A stretch of DNA of 64,000 nucleotides from Mantis religiosa (GCA_030765055.1 CM060950.1:18398729-18462728); one strand, 5' to 3'. Shown: positions 11,761 to 23,487, counted from the stretch's first letter. Numbers and translations are program-made. The notes: generated by a model from the letters alone, not told the origin.

Positions 11761-12171
11761 ATGAATGGCGCTGTGAGTAAAGAATCTGAGGGTTCAGTCA
11801 GGCGTAGCATATTCGATGACAACAATGTAGCTGCCACATATCTAATGGGGCTGTTAAATTTACAATGTGACGATTTATTGAAGGAGAAATGTACACACAA
11901 GAAAGACTTGGCTGATTTTTACAAGAATATCCCCCAAACCAGATTTCCGAGGTTGTGTGCACTTGCCGCACGGACATTATGTTTGGCTCGACATGTGTGC
12001 GAACAATTTTTTGTTGTTCTAAAATTAGCTAAGTCCAAACCCCGAAATACCTTGTCGGTTCACAATTCAACATGCAGCCTTCGATTACAAATTTCCCAGA
12101 TATTACGTCCTGACATTGATAAGCTAGTTAAAGAAAACCGAAACAGAAAGTGTCGGAAAATATCCACGTAA
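11761..12171 (+). pseudogene. hAT transposase C-terminal (dimerisation) fragment
   Basis: The ORF reads AATYLMGLLNLQCDDLLKEK, then DFYKNIPQTRFPRLCALAAR and LCLARHVCEQFFVVLKLAKS. It ends LRPDIDKLVKENR. The order L.ELQC...LK..F...DFY..L....FP.L...A.......Y.CEQ.FS..K..KSK is that of hAT transposases and domesticated relatives such as GTF2IRD2 and ZBED types (family knowledge). The N-terminal and catalytic parts are missing and the apparent start methionine is arbitrary. It could be a remnant or part of a retrocopy. Confidence 0.65.
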
Positions 12172-12552
12172 TTCTGTTCTGAGTGGGTCTCCTCTAATTT
12201 GCAGAGACAATTACTTTGTTTTATTTTTATTTGCTTTATAAAATGCCCGACCTTCGGATAAACTATGAGTTGAAGTTTTATATATTTTTTCATAGTACAG
12301 AGCCAAAATGTAATTGTTTATAAACTGTGTCCAATTGTGTAATTAAAGCAGTCAGTATTAATATTACAACACCCTAGATGTAAGTGGTATATATTATTAA
12401 TACCCGATACATTTCCTGTCGCGCAGACATCAGCGCGGTGACGTCACACGCTAACCTACCTTTCGTTCGGGAGCATATTTGGCGGTTGGACCTGACGGAG
12501 CTGACGTCACACCTTCACTACCTGTTCTCTCCTGTTCTAGATAATTAACTAA
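12172..12552. other. Unassigned stretch before the Harbinger-type element
   Basis: No feature recognised. It ends in TAA, the target duplication of the next element. Confidence 0.4.
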
Positions 12553-12721
12553 TGCCCGATTTCACCAACAGATGTTAAGACTTAACACGAATTTAGCAAT
12601 AGTTATAATAAAAATTGCATTTCACCAACAAGTATTAGATTAACACTCGTGTTAAATCTTTTGCTAAACTAACAAGCCATACTTCTGTTGTGAAATCCTT
12701 AAAAATTGCAAATGGTCAAGA

Positions 12722-13000
12722 TGGCGGGCGTGAACGCAGCTTTCGATATCCATTTGCTATATTTAAGACCGTCTAAATGGCACTTGTGATAGAGTACGGC
12801 CTATGAGGAGAAATTATTTTGAGGAGATATCAGAAGAACATTTTCTACAGAGATATAGGCTGTCCAAACAAGTTGCTATGAAGGTTACTGCGAAGTAGAG
12901 GTTAGAACATGCATCGAAAGGAATATGTCAATCTAGCATTTGCTTCAAGTATTAGTAACTTTGAGATTTTATAATTCACTGAATTGTGTGTTTTATAATT
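12722..13000 (+). pseudogene. Harbinger transposase N-terminal remnant
   Basis: The fragments ISEEHFLQRYRLSKQVAMKV and LQVLVTLRFYNSL resemble F...FRLSK......L and VL.ALRFYATGSF of Harbinger transposases. Frameshifts and stops lie between them. The similarity is short, so I rate it moderate. Confidence 0.45.
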
Positions 13001-13780
13001 CATTGTCCATCTCCCGTCTTGAGAAGTTCAAGTCACTCGTCACCTGTCCTTCTTTGCTCCTCGTTTTAAATTTACGTAATACTGAGTTAGAACATACATC
13101 GAAAGGAATACGCCGATCTCGCCTTTGTTTCAGGTATTAATAACTTTGACATTTTACAATTCACTGAATTATGTGTTTTATAATTCACTGTCCACCTCCC
13201 GTTTTGAGAAGTTCAAGTCACTCGTCACCTGTCCTTCTTTGCTCCTCGTTTTAAATTTACGTAATACTGAGTTAGAACATACATCGAAAGGAATATGCCG
13301 ATCTCGCATTTGTTTCAGGTATTAATAACTTTGAGATTTTATAATTCACTGTCCAGCTCCCGTCTTGAAACGTTCAAGTCAATCGTCACTTGTTCTTTGC
13401 TCCTCGTTTTAAATTTACATATTACTGAATTAGAATATGCATCGGAAGGAATATGGCGATCTAGCCTTTGCTTCAAGTTTTAATAACTTTGCTATTTTAT
13501 AATTCACTGAATTATGTGGATAACACACTGTACACCTCCCGTCTTGAAACGTTCAAGTCACTTGTCCTTCGCACCTCGTTTTAAATTTGCGTAATACTGA
13601 GTTAGAATATGCATCGAAAGGAATATGCCGATCTAGCCTTTGTTTCAAGTATTAATAAATTTACTATTTTATAATTCACTGAATTATGTGGATAATACAC
13701 TGTCCACCTCCCGTCTTGAAGCGTTCAAGTCAATCGTCACTTGTTCTTTGCTCCTCGTTTTAAATTTACGTAACACTGAC
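12901..13780 (+). repeat. Five tandem copies of a unit of about 160-185 bp
   Basis: Units start at about 12901, 13086, 13271, 13429 and 13601 with GTTAGAACATGCATCGAAAG-like sequence. Each contains TTTTATAATTCACTG, CTCCCGTCTTGA and CTCCTCGTTTTAAATTTACG. They differ by internal deletions (units 3 and 4 are shorter). The array lies wholly inside the Harbinger-type element. Confidence 0.85.
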
Positions 13781-13816
13781 GAACTTGTTTCGTGCTTCTA
13801 CTAGTGACATATGCAT

Positions 13817-13969
13817 TTAAATTAATTTCGTTTCCAATTCTTTCCACGTGACATCTTTCTCTTTTACATTCACCGCATCCGTCCTCTTATTTTCCACGAT
13901 ATCCTCACACTTTGTCACCAATTCAATTAACAATTCTTTCTTCACGATGAGAAATTTGTGCCATGGCAT
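13817..13969 (-). pseudogene. Myb/SANT-like DNA-binding ORF remnant of the Harbinger element
   Basis: The 50-residue minus-strand frame reads VKKELLIELVTKCEDIVENK, then RTDAVNVKEKDVTWKELETK. The pattern LI.LV.K...IIENK.TDA...K...W..I...FN is that of the Myb-like accessory protein encoded by Harbinger elements. It stops early after about 50 residues, so only the first helices remain. Confidence 0.55.
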
Positions 13970-14418
13970 CTCTTACGACTTTGTTTACGCGCCATTTTTT
14001 CAGCTGTGTACAGACGAAAATGAAAACAAAAATGCTTCGCAGTACCTTCAGAGAATAATGCGAATCATCCATAGCCTTCTCTAGCTGTAATAGTTACAAG
14101 TCTCTTAGCGTTAACACATGTTTGTTAACATTTTCAGGAAACAGGTTGCTGAAATGCAAGAAATTTAAGATCTTTGTTAGCGCTGTGACAATTGTTACGT
14201 TACATCTGTTAACGTCGATTGTAACATCTGTTGGTGAAATCGTACATAAGGTCATTAGTGAGCACTACAAGAGCATTACACTAAGTGGGTTACTGTAAGT
14301 GGTTGCTGTATACCGAAGTGTAATTCCAATAATTAGCACTTAAAGAGAAAAAGAGACAAAAAGGTTATTACTCAGAATGCAAGCATGTGATTTATGACTC
14401 CAAGACTTTGGTTTTCAG

Positions 14419-14626
14419 GTCGCCTGGGTCAGAATGGATACACAAACCATTCTATCAATTCATCACACAGTTATTAGCCAAAACAAAAGGATCTCCTTGT
14501 CGTACAATGATCATCGTTCCTGGTACCTGCATATCAAGAACGTTCAAGAGTCTGATCGTGGATGGTACATGTGCCAGGTCAATACAGTTCCCATGCGCAG
14601 AACACAAGGGTATCTCCAGGTTGTCG
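14419..14626 (+). CDS. DIP-like gene, exon encoding the second half of Ig domain 1
   Basis: The acceptor TTTTCAG ends at 14418 and the donor GTAAGT starts at 14627. There are 69 codons plus one base, residues 35-103. The exon opens with VAW, the conserved core Trp37 after the first cysteine, and passes through TQTILSIHHTVIS and NDHRSWYLHIKNV. It reaches the D-R-G-W-Y-M-C-Q signature with Cys86, then GYLQVV. This is a complete C-to-G strand half of a V-type Ig domain. In Dpr/DIP proteins this first domain is the one that binds the partner (family knowledge). The intron on its 5' side is 8.5 kb and full of repeats. Confidence 0.93.
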
Positions 14627-14871
14627 GTAAGTAACAATATCATTATGAATGGATGAATGAAAACAAAAAAGAGTGTAGGGTTGTTAGAGATTGCATTTAT
14701 TTAGGAATTAAAATAGACAGTAGAGGGAATTGGGAGGAACCAAAGAAATTTGCCTTAGCAAAAGGAAAAAGGAGTTTTATCAGCCATCAGAAGCTGCAAG
14801 TACAAAGTACCAAATATTAATATCAAATGGTTAGAAAAAGTTTATAGTATGGTGGTAGAGGCACAAATGTT

Positions 14872-15858
14872 GTTGTTGTTTTCAAATGCTAGGCTTTGTC
14901 AATGAAACCATTAGCTCTCTTGCTCTCCAACATTTCTGTGTAGTGGGTCCGGCAGGTAGGGCTTCACAGGTTAAAAGATGTTCTTCAGTCATTTCCTGTT
15001 CTTTGTTGCACAGAGGACAATTTGGACTTGTATAAATTCCTATTTTGTGTAAGTGTCTGCCCAAATAATCATGTTCCGTAAGTAATCTAAAATTTGCTAC
15101 TGCAGCTTTACGTGGGATTTCTGGAATAATTTCTGTATTTTTAACTAAAATGTTCCATTTTTTATCTTTGGCTTTGTTAGATATTGATTGGTTTTGTTTT
15201 TATTTGTTTTGATTAATATTTTTATGGATGCAAGGGGTAAGTTTTTACTTTTGTTCTGAATTAAATTTGCACATTTTTGGCAACAAAATCATCTGATATA
15301 TTTCCAGCAATTCCACAATGTGCAGGTATCCACTGTAATACAATTATTTTTGGTAGTTTTTGAAGTTGTTGGATCATTTTGTGACACACTTTAATTTGGA
15401 TTGACCTCATTTTATATGAACTTATTGCACATAATGCTGCTTTAGAAGCAGAAGTTATGACACCAGTTTTGAATTTATCTATTATGTATAGAAGGTGTTG
15501 GAGTGAAATATGAATAGCCGTTACTTCTGCATCAAAATTTGTTGTGTGGTATCCTGCTGGTTGATAGAATGAGAACAGTGCACACTTAATTCCTGCTCCT
15601 GAGTTGTTGTCCAAGTTAGATCCATCTGTATAGATATGTAACCATTCTTCGGGTGGGTATCACAGTTTCTAATGCTAGTGCTTTTAGTACAGGTTTGGGA
15701 GTTTCAGATTTTGTAACTATTTGTTCTAAATCTAATTGAATATTAATTGGTTCAAAAGTCAGTGGGTTTTCTTTGATTAAAATGTTTTCTTTAGAATTAG
15801 GAAGATTCAGATCTGTTTTTAATTCCATAACTTTGTGTAGGAAACTTGTTTGTGTTAA
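14872..15858 (-). pseudogene. LINE 3' portion with RNase H domain, nested in another LINE
   Basis: On the minus strand 15614-15261 reads MDNNSGAGIKCALFSFYQPA. An FDAEVTAIHISLQHL motif follows and then WIPAHCGIAGNISDDFVAK, the D/E/D and H-C-G-I-x-G-N signatures of RNase H in I/Jockey-superclade LINEs. Next come an NCPLCNKEQEMTEEHLL zinc motif and a (CAA)n tail. AAATGTT flanks both ends as a target duplication. The copy is 5'-truncated and carries stops. Confidence 0.72.
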
Positions 15859-15936
15859 AAATGTTATATGGGATAGAAGTATGGCGAGTAGAAGAAGGAT
15901 TAGAAGCTATAGATAAGGTGCATAAGAGATGCTGTA

Positions 15937-16188
15937 AAAAAAAAAACGTGTAGTGTTTAACGCCCGCTTTTACTACATACGGCACCGCAGGCGGTGACAA
16001 TGATGATGTATGAGATGAAGATGGACCATCGGTGGAATGAGATGGCGGGGGAAACCGGAGGTCCCGGAAAAAAACCGCCCCAGCGCCGTGTTGTCCAGTA
16101 CAAATCTCACTTTGCGGTCACCTGGGATCGAACCCGGGCCGCCTTGGTGAGAGCCAAGCGGTCTAACCACTGAGCCACGGCGCGGCCT
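15937..16188 (-). mobile_element. tRNA-derived SINE, family A, full length, with 11-bp target duplication
   Basis: GAGATGCTGTA flanks it at 15926-15936 and 16189-16199. On the minus strand it starts GGCCGCGCCGTGGCTCAG. A and B boxes (GTGGTTAGACCGCTTGG, GGGTTCGATCCCAGG) follow, then the family body. Confidence 0.85.
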
Positions 16189-17030
16189 GAGATGCTGTAG
16201 AGAAATGCTTGGGTTACCAAATGTAACTGATAAGCCGATGGATAGAGTTGCCAGTAAAGGGAAGATTATGGAAAGGGCATTGAAATTCTGGTACTATAGA
16301 ATCTTTTAGAAATGAATTTGTTAAAAAAAATAATTTATCAAGAGAAGGGTTTACAGAACTTGGGATGGATAGAATATCTTAGAAAAACCTAGAGAGCAGT
16401 GCATTATGGCAAATGTGGACAAAAATAAAAAGTAGTGTAAAAATTTCTGGAAATCTGCAAGAAAAAGATTCGAAGACATAGAAATGCAGAAAATATTTAG
16501 TGAAATAGCTGAGAAGAAGCCTTTAGTTTTTTATGTACCAATGAAGGAGACTTGGGGAAGGGAAAAGGACATAGACGTGACGAATAAAGAGGAGAGAGAA
16601 GGTATTGCAGGGGTGAGAGCAGGAGTATGACGACTTAAAGGTATAAGGAAAGATATTCCACAAAATTACTGTCTCATATGTAGGGAAATAAGAACTTAGA
16701 ACATATATTTTTGAGTGCAAAGAGACAGAAATTTTGAGGAAAAGGTTTATTAATAACAAACGGTCTAAGTTAGATAGGAATATAGCTATAGCTGAAATGT
16801 TTGTTAGAGATAGTAAGAAGATCGTGCAATTCTTGGATAAAGTTAAAAGAAAGGTGGTCATGGACAGTGAACAGAACTAATAACGAACGTGCATTGTTAT
16901 AATTACAGTTGACACTCCTTTATACGTAATTCACTTCTACATTTTTCGCACATATATGCTAAATTTTTAGGGACCAGTCATTCCCCATTAAAATTTTGCT
17001 CAATTATACGTTTCACAACGTGTGCTCACG

Positions 17031-17190
17031 ATCAAGAGGTCCTGAGTTCGAATCTTGGTCAGGATGAATTATCTAGGTAAGTCTTTTTTGCGGGAATTCC
17101 TCTTATCCTAAAAAATGAATGTTGGGTAGCTCTAAACTACATGGCCCTGAGCTCATTTGACCCATTTCAATTAACGTTCGATATGGCTTA
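17031..17190 (+). mobile_element. tRNA-derived SINE, family B, diverged fragment
   Basis: CACGATCAAGAGGTCCTGAG, GTTCGAATCTTGGTCAGG, then a diverged GAATGTTGGGTAGCTCTA. It ends near CGTTCGATATGG. Older than the other family-B copies. Confidence 0.65.
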
Positions 17191-17199
17191 CCTTGTATG

Positions 17200-19654
17200 G
17201 CGTTAATTTAAAATGGTGTTCACAGAAATAAAGCGAAACCGGGAAGTCTGCTTCATCTCATACGTTTCTCTCACGAATGTATGCACAAAATATCCAATTG
17301 TGGGTCCAGGGTCTAATTGTTTCTTCCGGGCTCATCCTGGAGCGAAATAGCTCCTCAATAATGACTCCCTCAGGAGGACTATGCCTCTCAACGGGAGAAA
17401 ATCCCTGAGCACCCCGTGCCCTCCCGCCTGAAGAGCAACTGCGCCATCACCTCGTTAAAGTGACGACCTTCGATATCTTGTCGTACTGTTACTTTCAAAA
17501 CATAACGACCTCTCACTACCATAACTGAACAAGTTTTAATGCAACTACCATTTAAACGTTTCACTACAACGTAGCTATGGGTTCGCTGACGTAATGTGGA
17601 TGATATTGTGAGGGTAATGAGAGATGATGATGATATATGTATAAGGGCACCCAACTGCCATAGTAATCAGCGCCATTTAAAAAATCATTCATGGCAAAAG
17701 CCAGATATAAAAGATTCTAAAACTTGAAGTGTAAATATGCTCTCAAAAAATACATGTACACAACAAAATCAAAAAGACAATAAAAAGAAATATAAGGCAA
17801 AACAGAAAACAGAAAGAAAAAAAAACTCTTCACTAAATTCTAAAATCTAACTCAGAAAATAACTTAAATACCTTCTCCATTGCTTTGTTGTCATTCGCTA
17901 GTATTTCTGCAAAGCTGGTGTAACCGCAGTATCAGACAGCGATTAGGAGGTGGCGAGTTAATCGAAATCACGAGAATTAAAAAAGAAGATAAATTAATAA
18001 AAATGCTTTGCTAAACTAATATAAAATATTGTTATATTAATATGAAATTAGAATGAAATTAGAGTAATGATTAAAATAGCGGTTTAATTAAGAATAAGAT
18101 GGGAAGAATATAATTTAAGACAACTAACATGCTAGAATCCATGTAAGGGAGAGAAAATATTTCTGTAAAATCTGAACACAAGTCGGGGAGACAGGAAGAG
18201 GTGACCGTTAGCCTCTTTGTTTAAGGAAAGGTTCAATGTCTGAGAACTATAACCAGGAATGTGTAGGAACAATAAGGTTTTCAAGATGCGGTCAAGCATA
18301 AGACCTAAAAGGATTTACTTTGCTGAGGTGATAACGATGTATACCGTTACAAAGAGCCCAGGGTAGGCGTGACCCAACTCACGGTGGGATGTAACGTCAA
18401 TGAGTTCGATGAGTTTTGCTAACCAATAAAGAAAAATCGAAATAAAATGAGAAACCAATAATAATGTAAGATTTGAGAAATGGGGAGAAGGGTGAGTTAT
18501 TTTGGTCATGTGATAACAGTTAGAGTGGGGATCAGAATAAAGTACGAACTGAATCGCAGAGTAGACGAAAAAGCACTTCAACAGTCATACTACGAGGGGA
18601 AAGATGTGTTAGTGCGCGTGAAGAAGAAGTAGTAAAGATTTCTAAGTCCAAAATGTAGGGAAGTCAAGAATAACGCAACCAGCGTAAGAGAAGCAGCAGA
18701 AGAAGTTTATAATAGCAAAGTATTCGCCGTATAAAGAAGTAAGAGAATTCTGTTAGGAAGTTTAGTAACAGGTGGTCACCGCTACAAATCAATCTGAATC
18801 AACGAACTTAGTGAGAATTAAATTAAATCATTTTTGCAACGAACCAGTGTATTATTGAGACAACTGAGCAGCCAACAAACAACAAATCCATTTCCTACAA
18901 CCATTCACCTGAGGATAAGAGATCTCATAGCTCCAATTAGAACCCAAATCAAAAGTAAACACCAACCAATTGAAATCTGACATGCGGGTATGCCGCACTG
19001 GCCGGCAGCTGCAGCGACGTCCTAAGGTGTGCTAGGCAAAAACACTAGCAGCACGTGTCGGACAGGTAACGCTTCGTTGGAAAACGGACAGACTGGAGCA
19101 GGCTCTCTTCTAAACAGAAAACTATACGTAAAAAAGCAGTGCCCAATGAGTAACCGAGCCAAACTCACCTCCTCATGAGGAGATGGACAGGAGGTAACCC
19201 AGGGAAACGGAAGTTCTTTCACAGATCTAAGTTTATTGCTGCGGAGAGCGGACCACTCTTCCTGTCTGCAGGATAATGAGAGACTTGAAGAGGAGTGAGA
19301 AGAAGGGTATAGGGGATCTGTCACTATATTATATACAATTACGTGTGAGCTGAAGTATGCTAGCACATAAAATTTCGTCGCCTAATAATCACGTACTGCT
19401 TGGGGAAGCCCGGCGCATCGGATGGGAAATGTCTCTTGTCCCCGCCGACATAGCTGCCATCTCGCGGTTGCGTCAAGCGTTACTCCCCCAGTAGTATAGG
19501 ACTGTCGATGTTATGACGTTATACCACAAAATTCTGACGTAGACCTAAATGCTGCAAGAAGTAAAGAGAAGCACAAGTAAGTGACAGTAACACTGATGCA
19601 TTAATTACTAAATGACAACTTGTTTAAATATGTATGTGTGTGTGATTGTTGCAG
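17200..19654. other. Intron 2 sequence with no recognisable feature
   Basis: Several ORFs of 80-115 codons on the minus strand (17388-17654, 18315-18581, 19022-19366) have no motif that I recognise and no supporting splice or promoter context. Confidence 0.4.
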
Positions 19655-19810
19655 TGCCACCCAGCATAATTGATCGCAAAACCAGTAAAGACATGGTGGT
19701 GATGGAATCTGCTAACGTGACACTTACCTGTAAGGCAACCGGATATCCAGAACCATATGTTATGTGGCGCCGTGAAGACGGTGAAGATATCAACTATAAT
19801 GGTGAACATG
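19655..19810 (+). CDS. DIP-like gene, exon encoding the first half of Ig domain 2
   Basis: The acceptor TTGTTGCAG ends at 19654 and the donor G|GTAAGT starts at 19811. The length of 156 bp fits a phase 1 to phase 1 exon, residues 104-155. It begins VPPSIIDRK, the linker into Ig2. An N-V-T glycosylation motif at residue 124 follows, then LTCKATGYPEPYVMWRRE, with Cys129 and core Trp141. It closes on NYNGEH. The wording closely resembles the second Ig domain of insect DIP proteins. The split at this point of the domain matches the split used in Ig3. Confidence 0.93.
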
Positions 19811-19991
19811 GTAAGTAATAAAGTTGTAATTCAGCATGTGTCCGAAAAAGGAACTCAGATTCTTAGCAAGATGATATAATAAGTTCAACAGAGAGTCGGA
19901 AAACCAAGTGCCACAGTTAATAATGTCATTGGATTTGTAGACCTGAAATCATTCCTCTCCAAAACTCCGTTAAACATTAAAGCACCAAATA

Positions 19992-21237
19992 CGAGGGCTG
20001 TTCAATAAAGAATGATCACAACTTTTTTTACCACGTACCTTTACTCATCCTCATAATTTTGATGGTCACTCTCAAAATTGTCTCCCCTGAATGCGATGTA
20101 CTTCTTACAGCGTTTCTCCCAGTCTTCAAAGACATGCTGGAAACAATTTTCTGAAAGGTCCTTCAAAATCACCTCCGCAGCCTTCACCACTGCTTCTGAT
20201 GATGGATAATGCCTCCCACGAAGGCGTTTCTTCAGGTTAGGGAATAGAAAAATGTCACATGGGGCTAAATCCAATATAGGGAGGGTGAGGGATGCACTTA
20301 ACGTTGATTTTTGAAAGATATTCAGCAACAACATTGGCCTGATATGGACTTGCAATGTTTTCAGGACATCCCTGTAGTATTGCCCAGCTACTGATGTGTG
20401 TGCAGGTACAACATGCTGATAAACCATTCCATGAATATCGAAGAATGAGATGACCATAACTTTCTCAGCAGAAGCAACCACTTTTGATTTTTTGGGGGTT
20501 AGTGATGAAGGAGATTTCCACACTGAGCTTTGCTGTTTGCTCTCAGGATCAAAATGATGTAGCCAAGTTTCATCAGCAGTGATTACGTGTAAAGGAAACT
20601 CCGGATCTTCCTCTAACATCAACTTTAACTGCATACAGACCTGTATGCGAATATCCTTTTGTTCGGGAATCAACAGTCTTGGAACCCATCGCGCACAGAC
20701 ATATCTCATGTGTAATGTTTCTGTCACCAACGTGCGGGTGGCACCCAATGAAATGTTCAGTATTTCAGAAAGTGATCTTAAGGTAATTCGTCGATCCTCT
20801 CTCACAATGGCAGCAGCAGTGTTGATGTTTTCTTCCGTAAGAGCAGTAACTGGAGCACCTGGTCCGTCTTCCTTTGAAATTGATTGTCTCCCCTCTTTAA
20901 ACATTTTAAACCAACTTCGAGCTTGTTGTAGGGAGGAACAGACTCTCCATAGGCCTCCTGTAACATTGTATAGGCCTCAACTGAAGATTTGTTGAGACGA
21001 AAGCAGAATTTCAAAGCTGCATATTGTTCCTCATGTTACGTCCATTGCAGCGGTAGGCGATACTGAACATGTCTCAACTTGCCTGGTTCTCACAGGCGGC
21101 AACCAGGAGTACCAACAATGAAACTACTACGACGTGTTGGTTTCACATTAAGCTAACAGAATATAATAGGATTGAATTTTAGTACGAAAAATTATGACAA
21201 TATAAAATTATGATCATTTTTTATTGAACAGCCCTCG
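19992..21237 (-). mobile_element. Mariner transposon, full-length ends, TA target duplication
   Basis: The left end CGAGGGCTGTTCAATAAA pairs with the right end TTTATTGAACAGCCCTCG. TA lies at 19990-19991 and 21238-21239. The spacing of 1246 bp is normal for mariner. Confidence 0.9.
20041..21040 (-). pseudogene. Mariner transposase, frameshifted, second catalytic Asp region lost
   Basis: The N-terminal helix-turn-helix part is in one frame (about 21030-20905: KFCFRLNKSSVEAYTMLQEA). The rest is in another (20904-20041): FKEGRQSISKEDGPGAPVT, then ITADETWLHHFDPESKQQS with the first catalytic Asp, and later LDLAPCDIFLFPNLKKRLRG with the third. The stretch that should contain the HHDNAPAHTA-type motif is deleted and out of frame. 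Family-typical length is about 345 residues. It cannot make active transposase, although its termini are intact. Confidence 0.88.
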
Positions 21238-21570
21238 TATAACATGATTGCATTACTTTGGTTCTAAATTATAAAACAGCACTAATTTTAGACATCAAGT
21301 TTAACAGATAATCATATTATTGAATTTGTTTCGCTGGGAAAAAGTAAATTCACTCTCAAACAAGAAAGTCACTCTCAAACTGAGACGTAGACTCCCAGGC
21401 CTACATATCCTAATGGTTGTACACATTACATTGCTTGAGGACATATGAAATCACTGTTATGTGTAACTCCTTTAAACATAAAAGAATGAGTACATATACA
21501 TTGGTTGCATTGTTTTGGTGCTAAACGGTAAAGTGAGTCTAAATTAGCACCACCAAGTTGAAGAGATGTA

Positions 21571-22740
21571 CAAGGGTGGTCTGAAAAGTTTCCGATCTAG
21601 TAAAGATACAAGACATTTTTTTCAGATTTTCTTTTTAATTTTCAACATTATCTCCTTGTAATTCTGCATACATCTCCCAGCAATTCTCCCATCTCTGTAA
21701 CCCGTCCAAATAGTACTCGGCGTTTTTCTCTCCAAAATAACTGTTCACGAAGGTAATTGCCCTTCATTGACGAAAATCTCTGTCCTCCGAGCGCAACTTT
21801 CAGATGAGGAAACAAAAAGAAGTCGCTTGGAGCTACATCTGGTGAGTAAGGTTGATGGTCAAGCAGTCCAAACCGTAATTCGCGGATTTTTGCCATTGCA
21901 ACCGCTGAGATGTCAGACGGTGCGTTTTCTTGGTGAAACAGGATTTTCTTTTTTCGGCAAATGTGGCCGTTTTTCCGCAAGTTCTGCCTTCAGCTTGTCG
22001 AGTACTGATGCGTAGTAAGCTGCTGTAATGGTTTTTTCCTTTTTGAAGATAATCGATTAAAATAACACTATGGCTATCCCAAAAACAGGTGCCAGCACTT
22101 CCCCAGTCGAAAAACAGTTTTTTTTGAGCCGGTTCCACTTTGCAGTCCTCTGTTTGGACTGTATTTTTGTTTCCGGCGTATAACGGTATATCCAAGTTTC
22201 ATCTATAGTAACTAATCGGCGCCAAAACTCGGATTTATTATGCCATAAACTGCGCCAACAGAGCATTGGAAATGCCCATTCAGACGCGTTTTTGGTCTAA
22301 CGTGAGCAAACGCGGCACCCAACGCGCAGACAGCTTTCTCCTGTATAGATTTAATACGTAGCAAACACGTTCTTTGGCATGCTCATAGCCTCTGTTATCT
22401 CTCTCACTTTCATTCGGCGGTCGTCTAGCAGCATTTCCTGAATTTTGGCGATGTTTTCGTCGGTAGTTGCGGTGTTTGGACGTCCCGAACGTTCAGCGTC
22501 TCCCAAGCTCTTACGGCCACGTTTAAATTCAGCTGCCCAAAATTTTATTGTGGTAAATGATAGTGCAGAGCCCGCATACATAGAATCCAACTCATCTTTG
22601 ATTTGCGTAGCGTATTGCCTTTCAAGAACAAATATTTAATGACAGCTCGATACTCGATTTTGTCCATTTTCATAAAAACACTCACATCAACTCACTCAAA
22701 CGACCGTTACATAGCAACTGAGCGTCCAAAATGGCTGAAA
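21571..22740 (-). pseudogene. Second mariner copy, different lineage, multiply frameshifted
   Basis: The left end GGTGGTCTGAAAAGTTTCCG follows TA at 21569. Minus-strand pieces in order: SALSFTTIKFWAAEFKRGRK with SGRPNTATTDENIAKIQEM (helix-turn-helix region), VTIDETWIYRYTPETKIQS (first Asp), then FHQENAPSDISAVAMAKI (second Asp site changed to QEN). LDHQPYSPDVAPSDFFLFPH carries the third Asp. No clear right terminus was found, so the right end is decayed or truncated. Confidence 0.82.
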
Positions 22741-23487
22741 CTTTGGTGAGTAAGTGTCAACAGATGATCAACGAAATTCACTAGCTTTTATTTACGAGTG
22801 CTGCCATCTTCATGTCATTTATCATAATCAGACATATTGGTTATACGTATTACCTGTCTGAGTGCAGTGGTTTGGGAGGGTCGCTGGTGTAGCTTGACTC
22901 GGTTTAGATAGCTCAGAGAAGGTGGGAATATAATGCCGTGCAGTCTGACCATCAGAGCATCAGCACAGGATGCCTTTAGGTACTCTCCAGATCCCTTCAA
23001 AAGGGATCTTTCAACAGCATTCATGAGTTTATGTACTGTGGGAATTTCACCTTTCTGTTCGTAAGACTCTGAGCACAAAACATTTTTCAAACTCATCGAG
23101 TTCAAACCCTTTTTGATGTGGGTGATGTTTACCAAATGTTGAGCGTTTTTCTCTCTTGCACTTTGAATTTTTAACCTCTTTCTCTATATTATGCACAGTT
23201 CGTTTACTAGTCCCCACTGCCGTTGCTGTTCTTTTTATTGAATTTTTAACGAAATAATATATCTTTACGTTTCTCTTTACAAAACTTTAACACACTGAAT
23301 ATTCATTTTCTAATTTGTGTGCGTATTACTTCGCGCGGCTGTTGGCATTTTGACTTGATTCGAACCCGTGCACTGCTGCATTACAGAATTGCCGAACGGT
23401 ACAAGGAATGGTGACGTAATACCGCTTATCTGTTTGTTTTTACCAAAGCTTTCACTGTTGGCCGTTCGTATGCATTCCCCCGACAGG
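22741..23487. other. Unassigned intron sequence
   Basis: One 106-codon minus-strand ORF (22815-23135) with no motif that I recognise. Confidence 0.35.

Larger units (their letters stand above)
12553..14246. mobile_element. PIF/Harbinger-type DNA transposon, defective, TAA target duplication
   Basis: The terminal inverted repeats are TGCCCGATTTCACCAACAGA (left) and TGTACGATTTCACCAACAGA (reverse of the right end), each continuing TGTTA. TAA flanks both ends (12550-12552 and 14247-14249), the duplication typical of PIF/Harbinger. Inside are a transposase-like remnant on the + strand, five tandem units, and a Myb-like ORF on the minus strand. This convergent two-ORF layout is typical of the superfamily. 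The length of 1694 bp and the many stops mark it as non-autonomous. Confidence 0.72.
14690..16870 (+). pseudogene. LINE tail (WGREKYID family) split by two younger insertions
   Basis: Coding remnants read YLGIKIDSRGNWEE near 14700, VEAQML before 14871, and then YGIEVWRVEEGLEAIDKVHK from 15866. They continue with EMLGLPNV-like sequence after 16200 and ETWGREKDIDVTNKEEREGI near 16550. Removing a minus-strand LINE (14872-15858) and a family-A SINE (15937-16188) restores the order of the segments, so this is the oldest layer of the nest. Stops and frameshifts are frequent. Confidence 0.68.

Noticed and set aside
12940..13483. Three similar small ORFs in a row that look like a tandem gene family
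   Set aside because: They are reading frames through the tandem repeat units inside the Harbinger-type element, without starts, splice sites or a product of their own.
12901..13780. CRISPR-like array
   Set aside because: Units of 160-185 bp without short spacers in a eukaryotic transposon.
17388..19366. Minus-strand ORFs of 88, 88 and 114 codons as novel genes
   Set aside because: No recognisable motif, no splice or promoter context, and length is unremarkable for random AT-rich DNA.
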